From an uncultured Pelagibacteraceae bacterium (GTDB lineage: Bacteria > Pseudomonadota > Alphaproteobacteria > Pelagibacterales > Pelagibacteraceae): DNA of 64,000 nucleotides. The notes below the pieces were generated by a model. That model worked only from the letters and a program-made list of their open reading frames with translations, was not told the origin of the DNA and made no database searches. Below are positions 28,783 to 37,171 of the stretch, piece after piece (the stretch's first letter is position 1; each line of letters starts with the position of its first letter). Made by a program: the position numbers and the translations under genes. Location of the stretch: contig CACGJX010000003.1 of the NCBI GenBank assembly GCA_902573465.1, positions 62,001 to 126,000 of the forward strand, read 5' to 3'.

Positions 28783-30708
28783 ATGTTAACTCAGATAATA
28801 ACGTTTCTTATATTATTCGCTGTAATCGGCTGTATTCTTTATGGAAGAAGATTAATAAGAACTGAAAAAGTAGATGCTGTATTTGGAAATCCAGAGAGAG
28901 CACTAGGTGGTACTCACTGGGTAATTGTTGGAAGTAGTTTTTTGCTTTTAATTTGGCTCTATTATTCTTGGGATATTGCAAAAGGATTTTATCCAAAATC
29001 TGCCAACGAACTATGCCAAGTTGCAAAAGTTAATGACTCTTTGCTTGGATTAAAATATCAATTTCCAATTGAGGAAAGGGAGTTCAAAAGTACTTCACAA
29101 ATCAAAAAAGAGAATAAAAATTTAAAATTAATTCAAAATGAGATTCAAAATTCCGAAGAACTAAATAGCCAACAAAAAACAATACTAATTAGTTATATAA
29201 GTAAAACTAATCAACTCATTCCATTACTTACAAATGAGGATTTATTAGAAATTGAGACTCAGCAAAAAATAGATGATATCACTGGAAAAATTAATCTATT
29301 AACTGAAAATTTCCAAAAATCTGATTATCCATTTGAAACAGAGCAAGAGCTAAATGAAAGACTGAAAGCGGTAGAGGAAGAAGGTGGTTGGGGTATAACT
29401 AAAGTAAATGCAGGCTCAGGTTCTATTGAAAATACATTAGAAGTGCCTTTAGTACCTGCAACGTATAAAGGTTTAAAGTTTCATACTGCTGCACAAGAAT
29501 TAAATTTAATAAGTGATGAATTTTTTAAGTTAAGAAATCATAACCCTCAATTTAAAAATAAGATTAAAGAACTTAAAGATGAAATTAAATCTTATAGAAA
29601 AAGTATAAGTGATAGTGAGGAAGTAGCTTCAACATACGCAAAAAATATTGTTAAGATTGCTAGAAGAATTGAATTTGCAAGCATCTACCCTCCAAATGCA
29701 TTAGATAAGATGCAGGCAGCAATTGTTAAATTTGATAATGCTCAAAAAAAAGAACAAGGTGGTTTGAGATTAATTGATATTTTCTTATTTCCTGCTGGAA
29801 CTATCGTTGCTAGTGGTCCAAGTTGTTCAGAACAGGGTTCAGGTAGATGGCTGCCTAAACCATCAGATACTTTTAATAAATTTATATTAATGTCAAAACC
29901 TAGTGTTGGTTACAAGGATATTCCTCTATTGTGGATACAGATGGTTGATGTGAGTAAAATGATTGGCTTCATTTTACCAGATTGGATTGCAGATATCTTG
30001 CCAGGTGAATATCCTGTTCATAGTAAAGATGGAATAGTAAAACAAAACTTTAAAGGTGGAGTTTTAAAAATTGTAACAGGTGATTTTAATTTATTTAAGG
30101 TACCTGTTCCTTATGGACATATTTGGGATTCTTTTTTAAGAGTTTTTCTTGGTCTAGTTTTTGGAATATTAATTGGTGTCCCTCTTGGTCTATTTATGGG
30201 TTTAAATAGATTTGCAAAAGGTTTTTTTGATCCTTTGATTGAGCTTTATAGGCCTGTTCCTCCTCTTGCATGGGCTCCACTTATAATTTCCGTCCTGGGA
30301 ATTGATAACACTGGAAAAGTATTCTTATTATTTATGGTTTCTTTATCTATAATGATTATTTCTGCAAGAGCAGGTGCATCAGGAACACAGTTATCAAAAA
30401 TCCATGCAGCTCACTCATTAGGAGCATCAAAAAGACAAATATTAAGACATGTTATTTTTCCAAACTCATTGCCAGAGATACTTACTGGTATAAGAGTCGC
30501 GGTTGGTATGTGTTGGGGAACTTTGGTAGCTGCAGAATTTTTAGCTGGTACTACTGGTATTGGTTTTGTTGAAAATGTAGCTAAGAAATATTTTCAATAC
30601 GAGGTGATTTGGATAACAATTTTTATCATGGGAATGCTTGGATTGTTATTTGATATAACACTTAGAAAAATAATTGATAAAACAATTCCATGGCGAGGAA
30701 AAGGTTAA
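28783..30708 (+). CDS. tauC: Taurine-type ABC transporter permease with large N-terminal extension
   Basis: 641 aa; C-terminal permease domain RPVPPLAWAPLIISVLGIDNTGK...HSLGASKRQILRHVIFPNSLPEILTGIRVAVGMCWGTLVAAEFLAG; long N-terminal region with two TM segments and a soluble stretch. Confidence 0.85.
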   Translation: MLTQIITFLILFAVIGCILYGRRLIRTEKVDAVFGNPERALGGTHWVIVGSSFLLLIWLYYSWDIAKGFYPKSANELCQVAKVNDSLLGLKYQFPIEEREFKSTSQIKKENKNLKLIQNEIQNSEELNSQQKTILISYISKTNQLIPLLTNEDLLEIETQQKIDDITGKINLLTENFQKSDYPFETEQELNERLKAVEEEGGWGITKVNAGSGSIENTLEVPLVPATYKGLKFHTAAQELNLISDEFFKLRNHNPQFKNKIKELKDEIKSYRKSISDSEEVASTYAKNIVKIARRIEFASIYPPNALDKMQAAIVKFDNAQKKEQGGLRLIDIFLFPAGTIVASGPSCSEQGSGRWLPKPSDTFNKFILMSKPSVGYKDIPLLWIQMVDVSKMIGFILPDWIADILPGEYPVHSKDGIVKQNFKGGVLKIVTGDFNLFKVPVPYGHIWDSFLRVFLGLVFGILIGVPLGLFMGLNRFAKGFFDPLIELYRPVPPLAWAPLIISVLGIDNTGKVFLLFMVSLSIMIISARAGASGTQLSKIHAAHSLGASKRQILRHVIFPNSLPEILTGIRVAVGMCWGTLVAAEFLAGTTGIGFVENVAKKYFQYEVIWITIFIMGMLGLLFDITLRKIIDKTIPWRGKG

Positions 30709-30719
30709 TTGAAAAAATT

Positions 30720-31616
30720 TTAATTTAAATCTAAATAATTTTTATAGTAATCCGAGTTATCTCTAATAAATTCTGGTAAATCAATTAAGTCTATTTGCTT
30801 TAATTGAAATTCTTTACCATACTTATTCTCCTTGGAGTCAGCTAAATGATCGTGATCAATAACTCTTCTTGCTATTAAATCTCTAATTTTTTCTGGATCT
30901 TTATTTGATAATCTATATTCATCATGATGTTCAGTATCTAATTCTTTTTGATGAATTTTTTCTGGGCTTATTACTCTAGTAAAGTGCCATCCGCCATTTT
31001 TTATAATTTTTAAGTCCATATATTTGTCATTTTTAAAAAAAGTATCTAACCTAAAAAATGGATATTTTTTTGCTTTAATTTGCCTTAACCATTCAAAATT
31101 TATTAGGTCCTTTTTTTTTACAGCTCTAGTTCCATACCAATAAATACGATCACAAAGTAAGTTAAATTTATAGTAAAATAATTTTTGCTCGAAAATAACA
31201 ATTTTACTTTTATTAGTCTTTGGTTGAAATATTTCTAAATTAGGGATTTCATCATTATCACTATAAAGAATATAATCCTCAGGTTCTGCTATATTTTCTA
31301 TTCCCTCAAAAATTTTATTTCTTTGATAAGCAATTCTTTTTATAGAGTTTGCTCTCATATTTTTTTTAGATTCAATTTTTTTTTCATCATTTTCATAAAT
31401 TACATTACTAGGCTCATTATCTAAAACTAAATATATAATTTTATCTTTAAATTTAGAGAATTTATTTATATCAAAATTTAATTTTTTCTTCTTTCCAGCA
31501 TGAGAAAATTTAGCCTCACATACAACAAATTTATCAACATAATTGTTAAGCATATTAAATCTTAAATCTAATATTAGTTCTTCATCATAGTAAGTAGTAC
31601 AATCAAATATTTTCAT
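30720..31616 (-). CDS. Glycosyltransferase family 17-like (MGAT3-like)
   Basis: 298 aa; FDCTTYYDEELILDLRFNMLNNYVDKFVVCEAKFSHAGKKK, DYILYSDNDEIPNLE, GGWHFTRVISPEKI. Confidence 0.8.
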   Translation of the reverse strand: MKIFDCTTYYDEELILDLRFNMLNNYVDKFVVCEAKFSHAGKKKKLNFDINKFSKFKDKIIYLVLDNEPSNVIYENDEKKIESKKNMRANSIKRIAYQRNKIFEGIENIAEPEDYILYSDNDEIPNLEIFQPKTNKSKIVIFEQKLFYYKFNLLCDRIYWYGTRAVKKKDLINFEWLRQIKAKKYPFFRLDTFFKNDKYMDLKIIKNGGWHFTRVISPEKIHQKELDTEHHDEYRLSNKDPEKIRDLIARRVIDHDHLADSKENKYGKEFQLKQIDLIDLPEFIRDNSDYYKNYLDLN

Positions 31617-31680
31617 TATAATTTAATATTCTTATCATATCTAAAATGATATAAAACTAATTCAATCATAATAATTCTAA

Positions 31681-32691
31681 ATGAAAATTAAAAAACAAAA
31701 TCTAGAAAAAATGTTAATCAAAATATTTATGAAACATAAGCTTGATAAAGATCACGCAAAATTATGTTCAGATGCCTTAATAAATGCAGAATTTGTGGAG
31801 GCTTATAGCCATGGTCTTTCAAGGCTTAAAATGTACTGTGATAGAATTCAAAAAAAATTAATTAATCCAAAACCAAAAATCAAAGATATAAAAATTACTA
31901 ATTCTATTTCTCTAATCGATGCCGATAATAGTATTGGATTTGTAGCTGCAGATTTTGCAATCAAAAAAGCAATTCATAATGCAAAAAAAACCGGTATTGG
32001 TTTGGTGGGTATCAAAAATAGTGGTCATTATGGTTTGTCAGGATATTATGCTGAACAGGCTGTTAAAAAAAATTTAATAGCTATGATATTTACTAACGCT
32101 CCTCCTGCAGTAGCACCTCACGGTTCATTAAAAAGTTTATTTGGCACGAATCCAATTTGTTTTGGCTGTCCCTCAGGGTCAAAGATTCCATTTATATTTG
32201 ATAGTTCTATATCGATGATTAATAGGGGCAAAATAAGATTTGCCGCAAGAGAAAATAAAAAAATTCCAGAAAATGTTGCTTTAGATAAATTTGGAAAACC
32301 AACTACTAATGCTAAGCGTGCACTACAAGGAGTACAGTTACCAATTGCAGGATTTAGAGGTTCTGGGCTAGCATGGATGGTTGATATTTTAAGTGGTGTT
32401 GTTACTGGAGGTAATCATGCAGGAAGAGTTAAGGATCCTTTTGATGACTTTAGTGGACCTCAAAATATTGGGCATTTAATGATAACCTTTAAATCAAATA
32501 TATTTAATATTGATTTTAATAAAAGAATTAAAGAAAATATTAAGATTATAAAAAAATTGCCAAAAATAAAAAAAGTAAAAAAAATATTTTATCCTGGTGA
32601 AAATAAATTTCTTAAATTTAGAAAAAATAAAGATCGTTTAATTAATTTAAATAAAAAAACTCAACAAGAATTAAAAGCTTTATTAGATTAA
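31681..32691 (+). CDS. Ldh family oxidoreductase (malate/L-lactate/ureidoglycolate dehydrogenase family)
   Basis: 336 aa; EAYSHGLSRLKMYCDRI, GIGLVGIKNSGHYGLSGYYAEQAVKKNLIAMIFTNAPPAVAPHGS. Confidence 0.88.
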   Translation: MKIKKQNLEKMLIKIFMKHKLDKDHAKLCSDALINAEFVEAYSHGLSRLKMYCDRIQKKLINPKPKIKDIKITNSISLIDADNSIGFVAADFAIKKAIHNAKKTGIGLVGIKNSGHYGLSGYYAEQAVKKNLIAMIFTNAPPAVAPHGSLKSLFGTNPICFGCPSGSKIPFIFDSSISMINRGKIRFAARENKKIPENVALDKFGKPTTNAKRALQGVQLPIAGFRGSGLAWMVDILSGVVTGGNHAGRVKDPFDDFSGPQNIGHLMITFKSNIFNIDFNKRIKENIKIIKKLPKIKKVKKIFYPGENKFLKFRKNKDRLINLNKKTQQELKALLD

Positions 32692-32700
32692 TATAGTTAT

Positions 32701-34560
32701 TTAAGCGTCACCAGCTTCATCAGGTTTAATAAATTTAGGCATTATAGGATCTTCCCAACCTTCAACTGGATCTATTATCATATTATTCTTAAACTCTTTT
32801 CTATCAATGTAAGGATACATGTCCTCTATAGGAGTTTTCCAACCAAATATTCTTGGCTCGTATTCATGATGATCATGACAGTCAACATCAACTACAATTG
32901 ACCCATCTGAGTTTAAAAATTCATCAATTTTTTCATCAAATTCTGAATTATTTTTTATTTCCATTGTTTTTACTCCGTAAGCTTTGGAAATTTTAATAAA
33001 ATCTGGTGGTGTGTAACCTCTTGGACCGCAAGCCTCAGATTTTCCACCAAAATTAGTTTCTTGGAAAGCTTTCGTAATGCCATAGATATGATTATTTAAT
33101 ATTATTGTTTTAATATTAATATTATAATTTATAATAGTTTGTAATTCCTGAATGTTCATATTCATACCACCATCTCCGATAATACATACTATTCTTCTTT
33201 TTGGATTTGCAAAGTATGCACCTATAGCTCCTGAAAAAGAAAAACCCATTGGTGAATTACCATTGTTAGTGAAATATCTTTGACCTTTTTTTGTTTCAAA
33301 AGCATGATTGCATGTGACTATATTTCCACCACAATCTGCAACCAAAACATCATTTTTATTCATCTTTTCTGAGAGTCTTCTTATGAAAGCATATGGCTGG
33401 ACTGTGTTGAAGTTTTTAAAAAAATCTTTTTTCACAGGATCATAAGTTTTTTTCCAATCTAAACATTTGTTTAACCAAACATTTTTATTTTCATTAGTTT
33501 TATAATTATTCTTAATTAAATAATCTTTCAAAATTTTTAGAAATTTTTTTGCATCGCAATTTATATTTTCATCAAAAGGTACTTGTTGAAATTTTTTATT
33601 TAATGTTCCCTCATCAATATCAATCATATATTTTTTTGCAGCCCTAGCAAAAGTCTTCACATTTCCACCAGTTATTCTCCCTGAAACTCTTGATCCAATA
33701 GAAATTAACAAATCAGAATTTTGTATTCCAAAATTTCTACCTGCCCCACCATAAGTTCCAACTCTTCCACAATAATATTTGAAATCACTTGTTACGACAT
33801 CTAAAGCGTTCCAGGTTGGATACATTGGTATTTTTAATAAGTCTCCTATTTTATATAAATCTTCAGAAGCATCCGCATTTTTTACACCACCACCAATTAA
33901 AAATACTGGTCTTGATGACTTATTAATATCAGTAACTAATTTTTCAATTTGTTTTTCGATCAATTGAATATCATCCTCAGACGAATTTTCTAATTTTGGG
34001 TCAAATCCTTTTAAATCATCAGTCTCAATAATTGTTTTCTGAACATCTATTGGAATATCCAATAAAATTGGTCCTGGTCTTCCAGATGTTGCTAAATATA
34101 AAGAATATTCCAGTTCGTATTTAATTGAATTTGGATCAAGAATAAGTTTGGTGTATTTAGTTACAGACTTAAAAATCGCACTCATATCTGCCTCTTGAAA
34201 CCCAATTTGTCTTACAGACTCATCTGGTTTCATAAAATTTGAATTTACTTGGCCAGTAATAAAAACTGCTGGAACAGAATCGTAAAAACAATTACCCGCT
34301 GAAGTAACAAAATTCATTCCACCAGGACCACTTGTAGCAATAGCAACCCCAGGTATTTTTTTTCCTTTTAATTTTGCGTAGCCTTCTGCAGCAAATCCAC
34401 CAGCTTGTTCATGAAGGACTGCTACATATTCTGTTTTTTTATTACGAGAAAATGCATCTATCAAATCACCATTAGCAGCTCCATAAACTACAAATATTTT
34501 GTCTACACCTAAATTGGAGTAAAAATTTATTACGTAATCTGCTAATTTAACTTTTGCCAT
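32701..34560 (-). CDS. Thiamine-diphosphate-dependent enzyme, acetolactate synthase-like
   Basis: 619 aa; catalytic-Glu region VLHEQAGGFAAEGYAK; ThDP motif GDGGMNMNIQELQTIINYNINIKTIILNN. Confidence 0.88.
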   Translation of the reverse strand: MAKVKLADYVINFYSNLGVDKIFVVYGAANGDLIDAFSRNKKTEYVAVLHEQAGGFAAEGYAKLKGKKIPGVAIATSGPGGMNFVTSAGNCFYDSVPAVFITGQVNSNFMKPDESVRQIGFQEADMSAIFKSVTKYTKLILDPNSIKYELEYSLYLATSGRPGPILLDIPIDVQKTIIETDDLKGFDPKLENSSEDDIQLIEKQIEKLVTDINKSSRPVFLIGGGVKNADASEDLYKIGDLLKIPMYPTWNALDVVTSDFKYYCGRVGTYGGAGRNFGIQNSDLLISIGSRVSGRITGGNVKTFARAAKKYMIDIDEGTLNKKFQQVPFDENINCDAKKFLKILKDYLIKNNYKTNENKNVWLNKCLDWKKTYDPVKKDFFKNFNTVQPYAFIRRLSEKMNKNDVLVADCGGNIVTCNHAFETKKGQRYFTNNGNSPMGFSFSGAIGAYFANPKRRIVCIIGDGGMNMNIQELQTIINYNINIKTIILNNHIYGITKAFQETNFGGKSEACGPRGYTPPDFIKISKAYGVKTMEIKNNSEFDEKIDEFLNSDGSIVVDVDCHDHHEYEPRIFGWKTPIEDMYPYIDRKEFKNNMIIDPVEGWEDPIMPKFIKPDEAGDA

Positions 34561-35567
34561 AACTTATTCCACTTGATTGATTTATTTATACCATTAATAA
34601 AATTTGTTTTAAATTTATTTTTAAATTCTAAATGATATTTTTTTGATGAAATTTTTAAAACAGTATAATTTGAGTTTGTATAACTTAATTTTTTATTTTT
34701 AATCAAAATTTTTTTATTGTTGAATAATTTAGAAATTACTTTTGCTACATCCATAATTGACTTATGATCATTACCAGAGACATTGTAAATCATAGATTTA
34801 CCATATTGAATAATATTTAAAATCATTATTGCAATATCCGCTATATAACCCCACGTTCGTATCGATCTTCCACTGTCAAATAAATAAATATGTTTATTTT
34901 TATAAGCTCTCTTTATAAGTTGCGGGATAATTCTTGGGTCATTAAAATCTTGACCAGGCCCATAGGTATGTGCGGGTCTCACAATATAAACAGGTATTTT
35001 ATATTTTTCTTTAAAGACTCTACACAGTTGCTCTCCAATAATTTTGGAGTTTGCATAAACTATTTCACTATCGAAATTACCAATGGCTAGTGGTGACTTC
35101 TCATTAATCAATTTATTTTTTTTTGGTATTTTATAAACTGCAGCTGAACTTGAATATAAAACTTTTGACTTATACTTGACTGAGTGTTCAAGCACTTTCT
35201 TTAAAAGGTTAATATTCAAATTAATTGTACTAATCTCATTATCTTTCCACTTTTTTGGTTGACCATAAGTAGCAAAGTGGAAAATAAAATCAAATTTCTT
35301 ACTTAAAATTTTTTTAATTTTTTTTTCATCGTTAAGATCTGCTTTAATAAAATTTAAATTTTTATTATTTATTTTTTTTAAAATTCCTTTGTGTTTATTA
35401 AGGGAAACTGAAACAATTTTACAATTCACAAAACTTAATATCGCCTGAATGTAAGATGCTAAGAAACTATTTCCGCCTAAAATTAAAATTTTTTTTTTTT
35501 TAAATCTATTTAAACTAATAATTTTAAGTATATCTTGACAATCTTGATTTAAAAATGGGTCTAACAT
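34542..35567 (-). CDS. NAD-dependent sugar epimerase/dehydratase (SDR)
   Basis: 341 aa; ILILGGNSFLASYIQAIL, YSSSAAVYKIP, VYANSKIIGEQL (YxxxK), YIVRPAHTYGPGQDFNDPR. Confidence 0.85.
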   Translation of the reverse strand: MLDPFLNQDCQDILKIISLNRFKKKKILILGGNSFLASYIQAILSFVNCKIVSVSLNKHKGILKKINNKNLNFIKADLNDEKKIKKILSKKFDFIFHFATYGQPKKWKDNEISTINLNINLLKKVLEHSVKYKSKVLYSSSAAVYKIPKKNKLINEKSPLAIGNFDSEIVYANSKIIGEQLCRVFKEKYKIPVYIVRPAHTYGPGQDFNDPRIIPQLIKRAYKNKHIYLFDSGRSIRTWGYIADIAIMILNIIQYGKSMIYNVSGNDHKSIMDVAKVISKLFNNKKILIKNKKLSYTNSNYTVLKISSKKYHLEFKNKFKTNFINGINKSIKWNKLWQKLN

Positions 35568-35574
35568 TTACGAT

Positions 35575-36636
35575 TTAATAATTTTTTATTTCAGATTGGA
35601 TCATCTCAGTTATAAGTTGGTCAAAATTTATATTTGGCTTCCAACCTAATTTTTTTTTTGCTTTTGAGTAATCACCAACTAAATCGTGGACTTCATTGGG
35701 CCTAAAATAAGATTGGTCCTGTTTAACTATAACTTGTGATTTTTTAATCTTTTCTACATTTGACAAAGCTACTGCGTATTCTAAACCTTTTTTGTCTTTT
35801 TTCCACAAGAACTTAATATTTAATTTTTTTAAAACTAAATTTACTAAATCCTTCACTGAATAGTTTTTACCAGTAGCAATTACAAAATCGTCCGCTTTTT
35901 TTTGTTGTAGTATTTTCCATTGCGCTTCAACAAACTCTTTAGCATGTCCCCAATCTCTTTTAGAGTGCAAATTTCCTAAATATAAAGTTTTTTGTTTACC
36001 TTTTAGAATTTTTACTAATGCTATTATTGTCTTCCTGGAAATAAAGTTTTCCCCTCTTCTGGGAGACTCATGATTAAAAAGAATCCCATTCGCAGCATAC
36101 ATTGAGTAAGCTTCTCTATAATTTTTTGTTATCCAATATGAATATAACTTTGCTGTACCATAAGGTGAAACTGGAGCAAATCTACTTTTCTCATTGTAAG
36201 GTTTATCTGGACTATTTCCAAAAATTTCTGAAGTTGAAGCTTGGTAAAATTTAATCTTCTTTTTTTTATCTAATATTCTTAATGCTTCTAAAATTCTTAA
36301 AGTTCCAATAGAATCAGTTTGAGCAGTATATTCAGCTAACTCAAAAGAAACTCCAACGTTACTTTGGGCCGCTAAATTATAAATTTCGTTTGGTTTAGTA
36401 TCATTAATTATTTTAAAAACATTTGAAAAATCAGTTACATCACCATATTTCAAAATTAAATTCGGTTTTGAATGTCTGTCTTGATATATATGGTCTATTC
36501 TAGTTGTATGAATCAAACTCGTTCTTCTTTTAACCCCATAAACAAAGTAGTTTTTACTTAATAAAAATTCAGTTAAATAAGATCCATCTTGTCCTGTGAT
36601 ACCAAAAATTAATGCTATTTTTTTTTTCATAAACAC
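35575..36636 (-). CDS. gmd: GDP-mannose 4,6-dehydratase
   Basis: 353 aa; KIALIFGITGQDGSYLTEFLLSKNYFVYGVKRRTS, NEIYNLAAQSNVGVSFELAEYT, FYQASTSEIFG, NHESPRRGENFISRK. Confidence 0.93.
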   Translation of the reverse strand: MFMKKKIALIFGITGQDGSYLTEFLLSKNYFVYGVKRRTSLIHTTRIDHIYQDRHSKPNLILKYGDVTDFSNVFKIINDTKPNEIYNLAAQSNVGVSFELAEYTAQTDSIGTLRILEALRILDKKKKIKFYQASTSEIFGNSPDKPYNEKSRFAPVSPYGTAKLYSYWITKNYREAYSMYAANGILFNHESPRRGENFISRKTIIALVKILKGKQKTLYLGNLHSKRDWGHAKEFVEAQWKILQQKKADDFVIATGKNYSVKDLVNLVLKKLNIKFLWKKDKKGLEYAVALSNVEKIKKSQVIVKQDQSYFRPNEVHDLVGDYSKAKKKLGWKPNINFDQLITEMIQSEIKNY

Positions 36637-36662
36637 TAGAATTGGACAGTTTTTATAGAATA

Positions 36663-37169
36663 TTATGTAATCTGTCTATCACGAAAAGACAAAATAGGTT
36701 TTTTAATTGGCCATTTAAAATTTATTTTCTCATCATTCCATTTTAAACTTATTTGATCTTTCACATCATTATATTTACCTTTGAAAGAATAATCATAAGA
36801 ATAAATACATTCTTTGCTTAAACAAAGCCATGAATTTAGAAACATTGGTGGTATCAAAATTGACTTTTTATTTTTATCATTCAAATAAAAGAAAGTGTGC
36901 TTAAGGTATGTTTTTGAATTTTTTCTATAGTCAACCACAACATTTAAAATCTCTCCTTTAATACAAGATATTAGTTTCCATGATTTTTTATCCCCATGGA
37001 AACCTCGCAAAACATTTTTTTTTGATTTTGTAAATTTTGAGAGGTTGAAATTGACGTTTTTGAGATATTTTTTTTCCCAATTAGTCCATATTTCACCCCT
37101 AAAATCTTTAAATGAGCCTGGTTTAAATATTTTAATTTCTTTTAATTTTTTATCACGAGAGATTTTCAT
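36663..37169 (-). CDS. RmlC-like cupin (dTDP-4-dehydrorhamnose 3,5-epimerase family)
   Basis: 168 aa; FRGEIWTNW, NVLRGFHGDKKSWKLISCIKGEILNVVVDYRK, ILIPPMFLNSW. Confidence 0.75.
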   Translation of the reverse strand: MKISRDKKLKEIKIFKPGSFKDFRGEIWTNWEKKYLKNVNFNLSKFTKSKKNVLRGFHGDKKSWKLISCIKGEILNVVVDYRKNSKTYLKHTFFYLNDKNKKSILIPPMFLNSWLCLSKECIYSYDYSFKGKYNDVKDQISLKWNDEKINFKWPIKKPILSFRDRQIT

Positions 37170-37171
37170 AA

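Noticed and set aside
31641-31659. Short inverted repeat TATCAT/ATGATA between the GT17 and Ldh-family genes
   Set aside because: Six-base AT-rich arms are expected by chance at this composition; no further support.
32701-34560. Interpretation of the ThDP enzyme as ilvB/ilvI acetolactate synthase for branched-chain amino acids, or phosphonopyruvate decarboxylase
   Set aside because: No ilvN/ilvH small subunit or ilvC, and no pepM-type gene nearby; translationally coupled to nucleotide-sugar genes instead. Not excluded formally.
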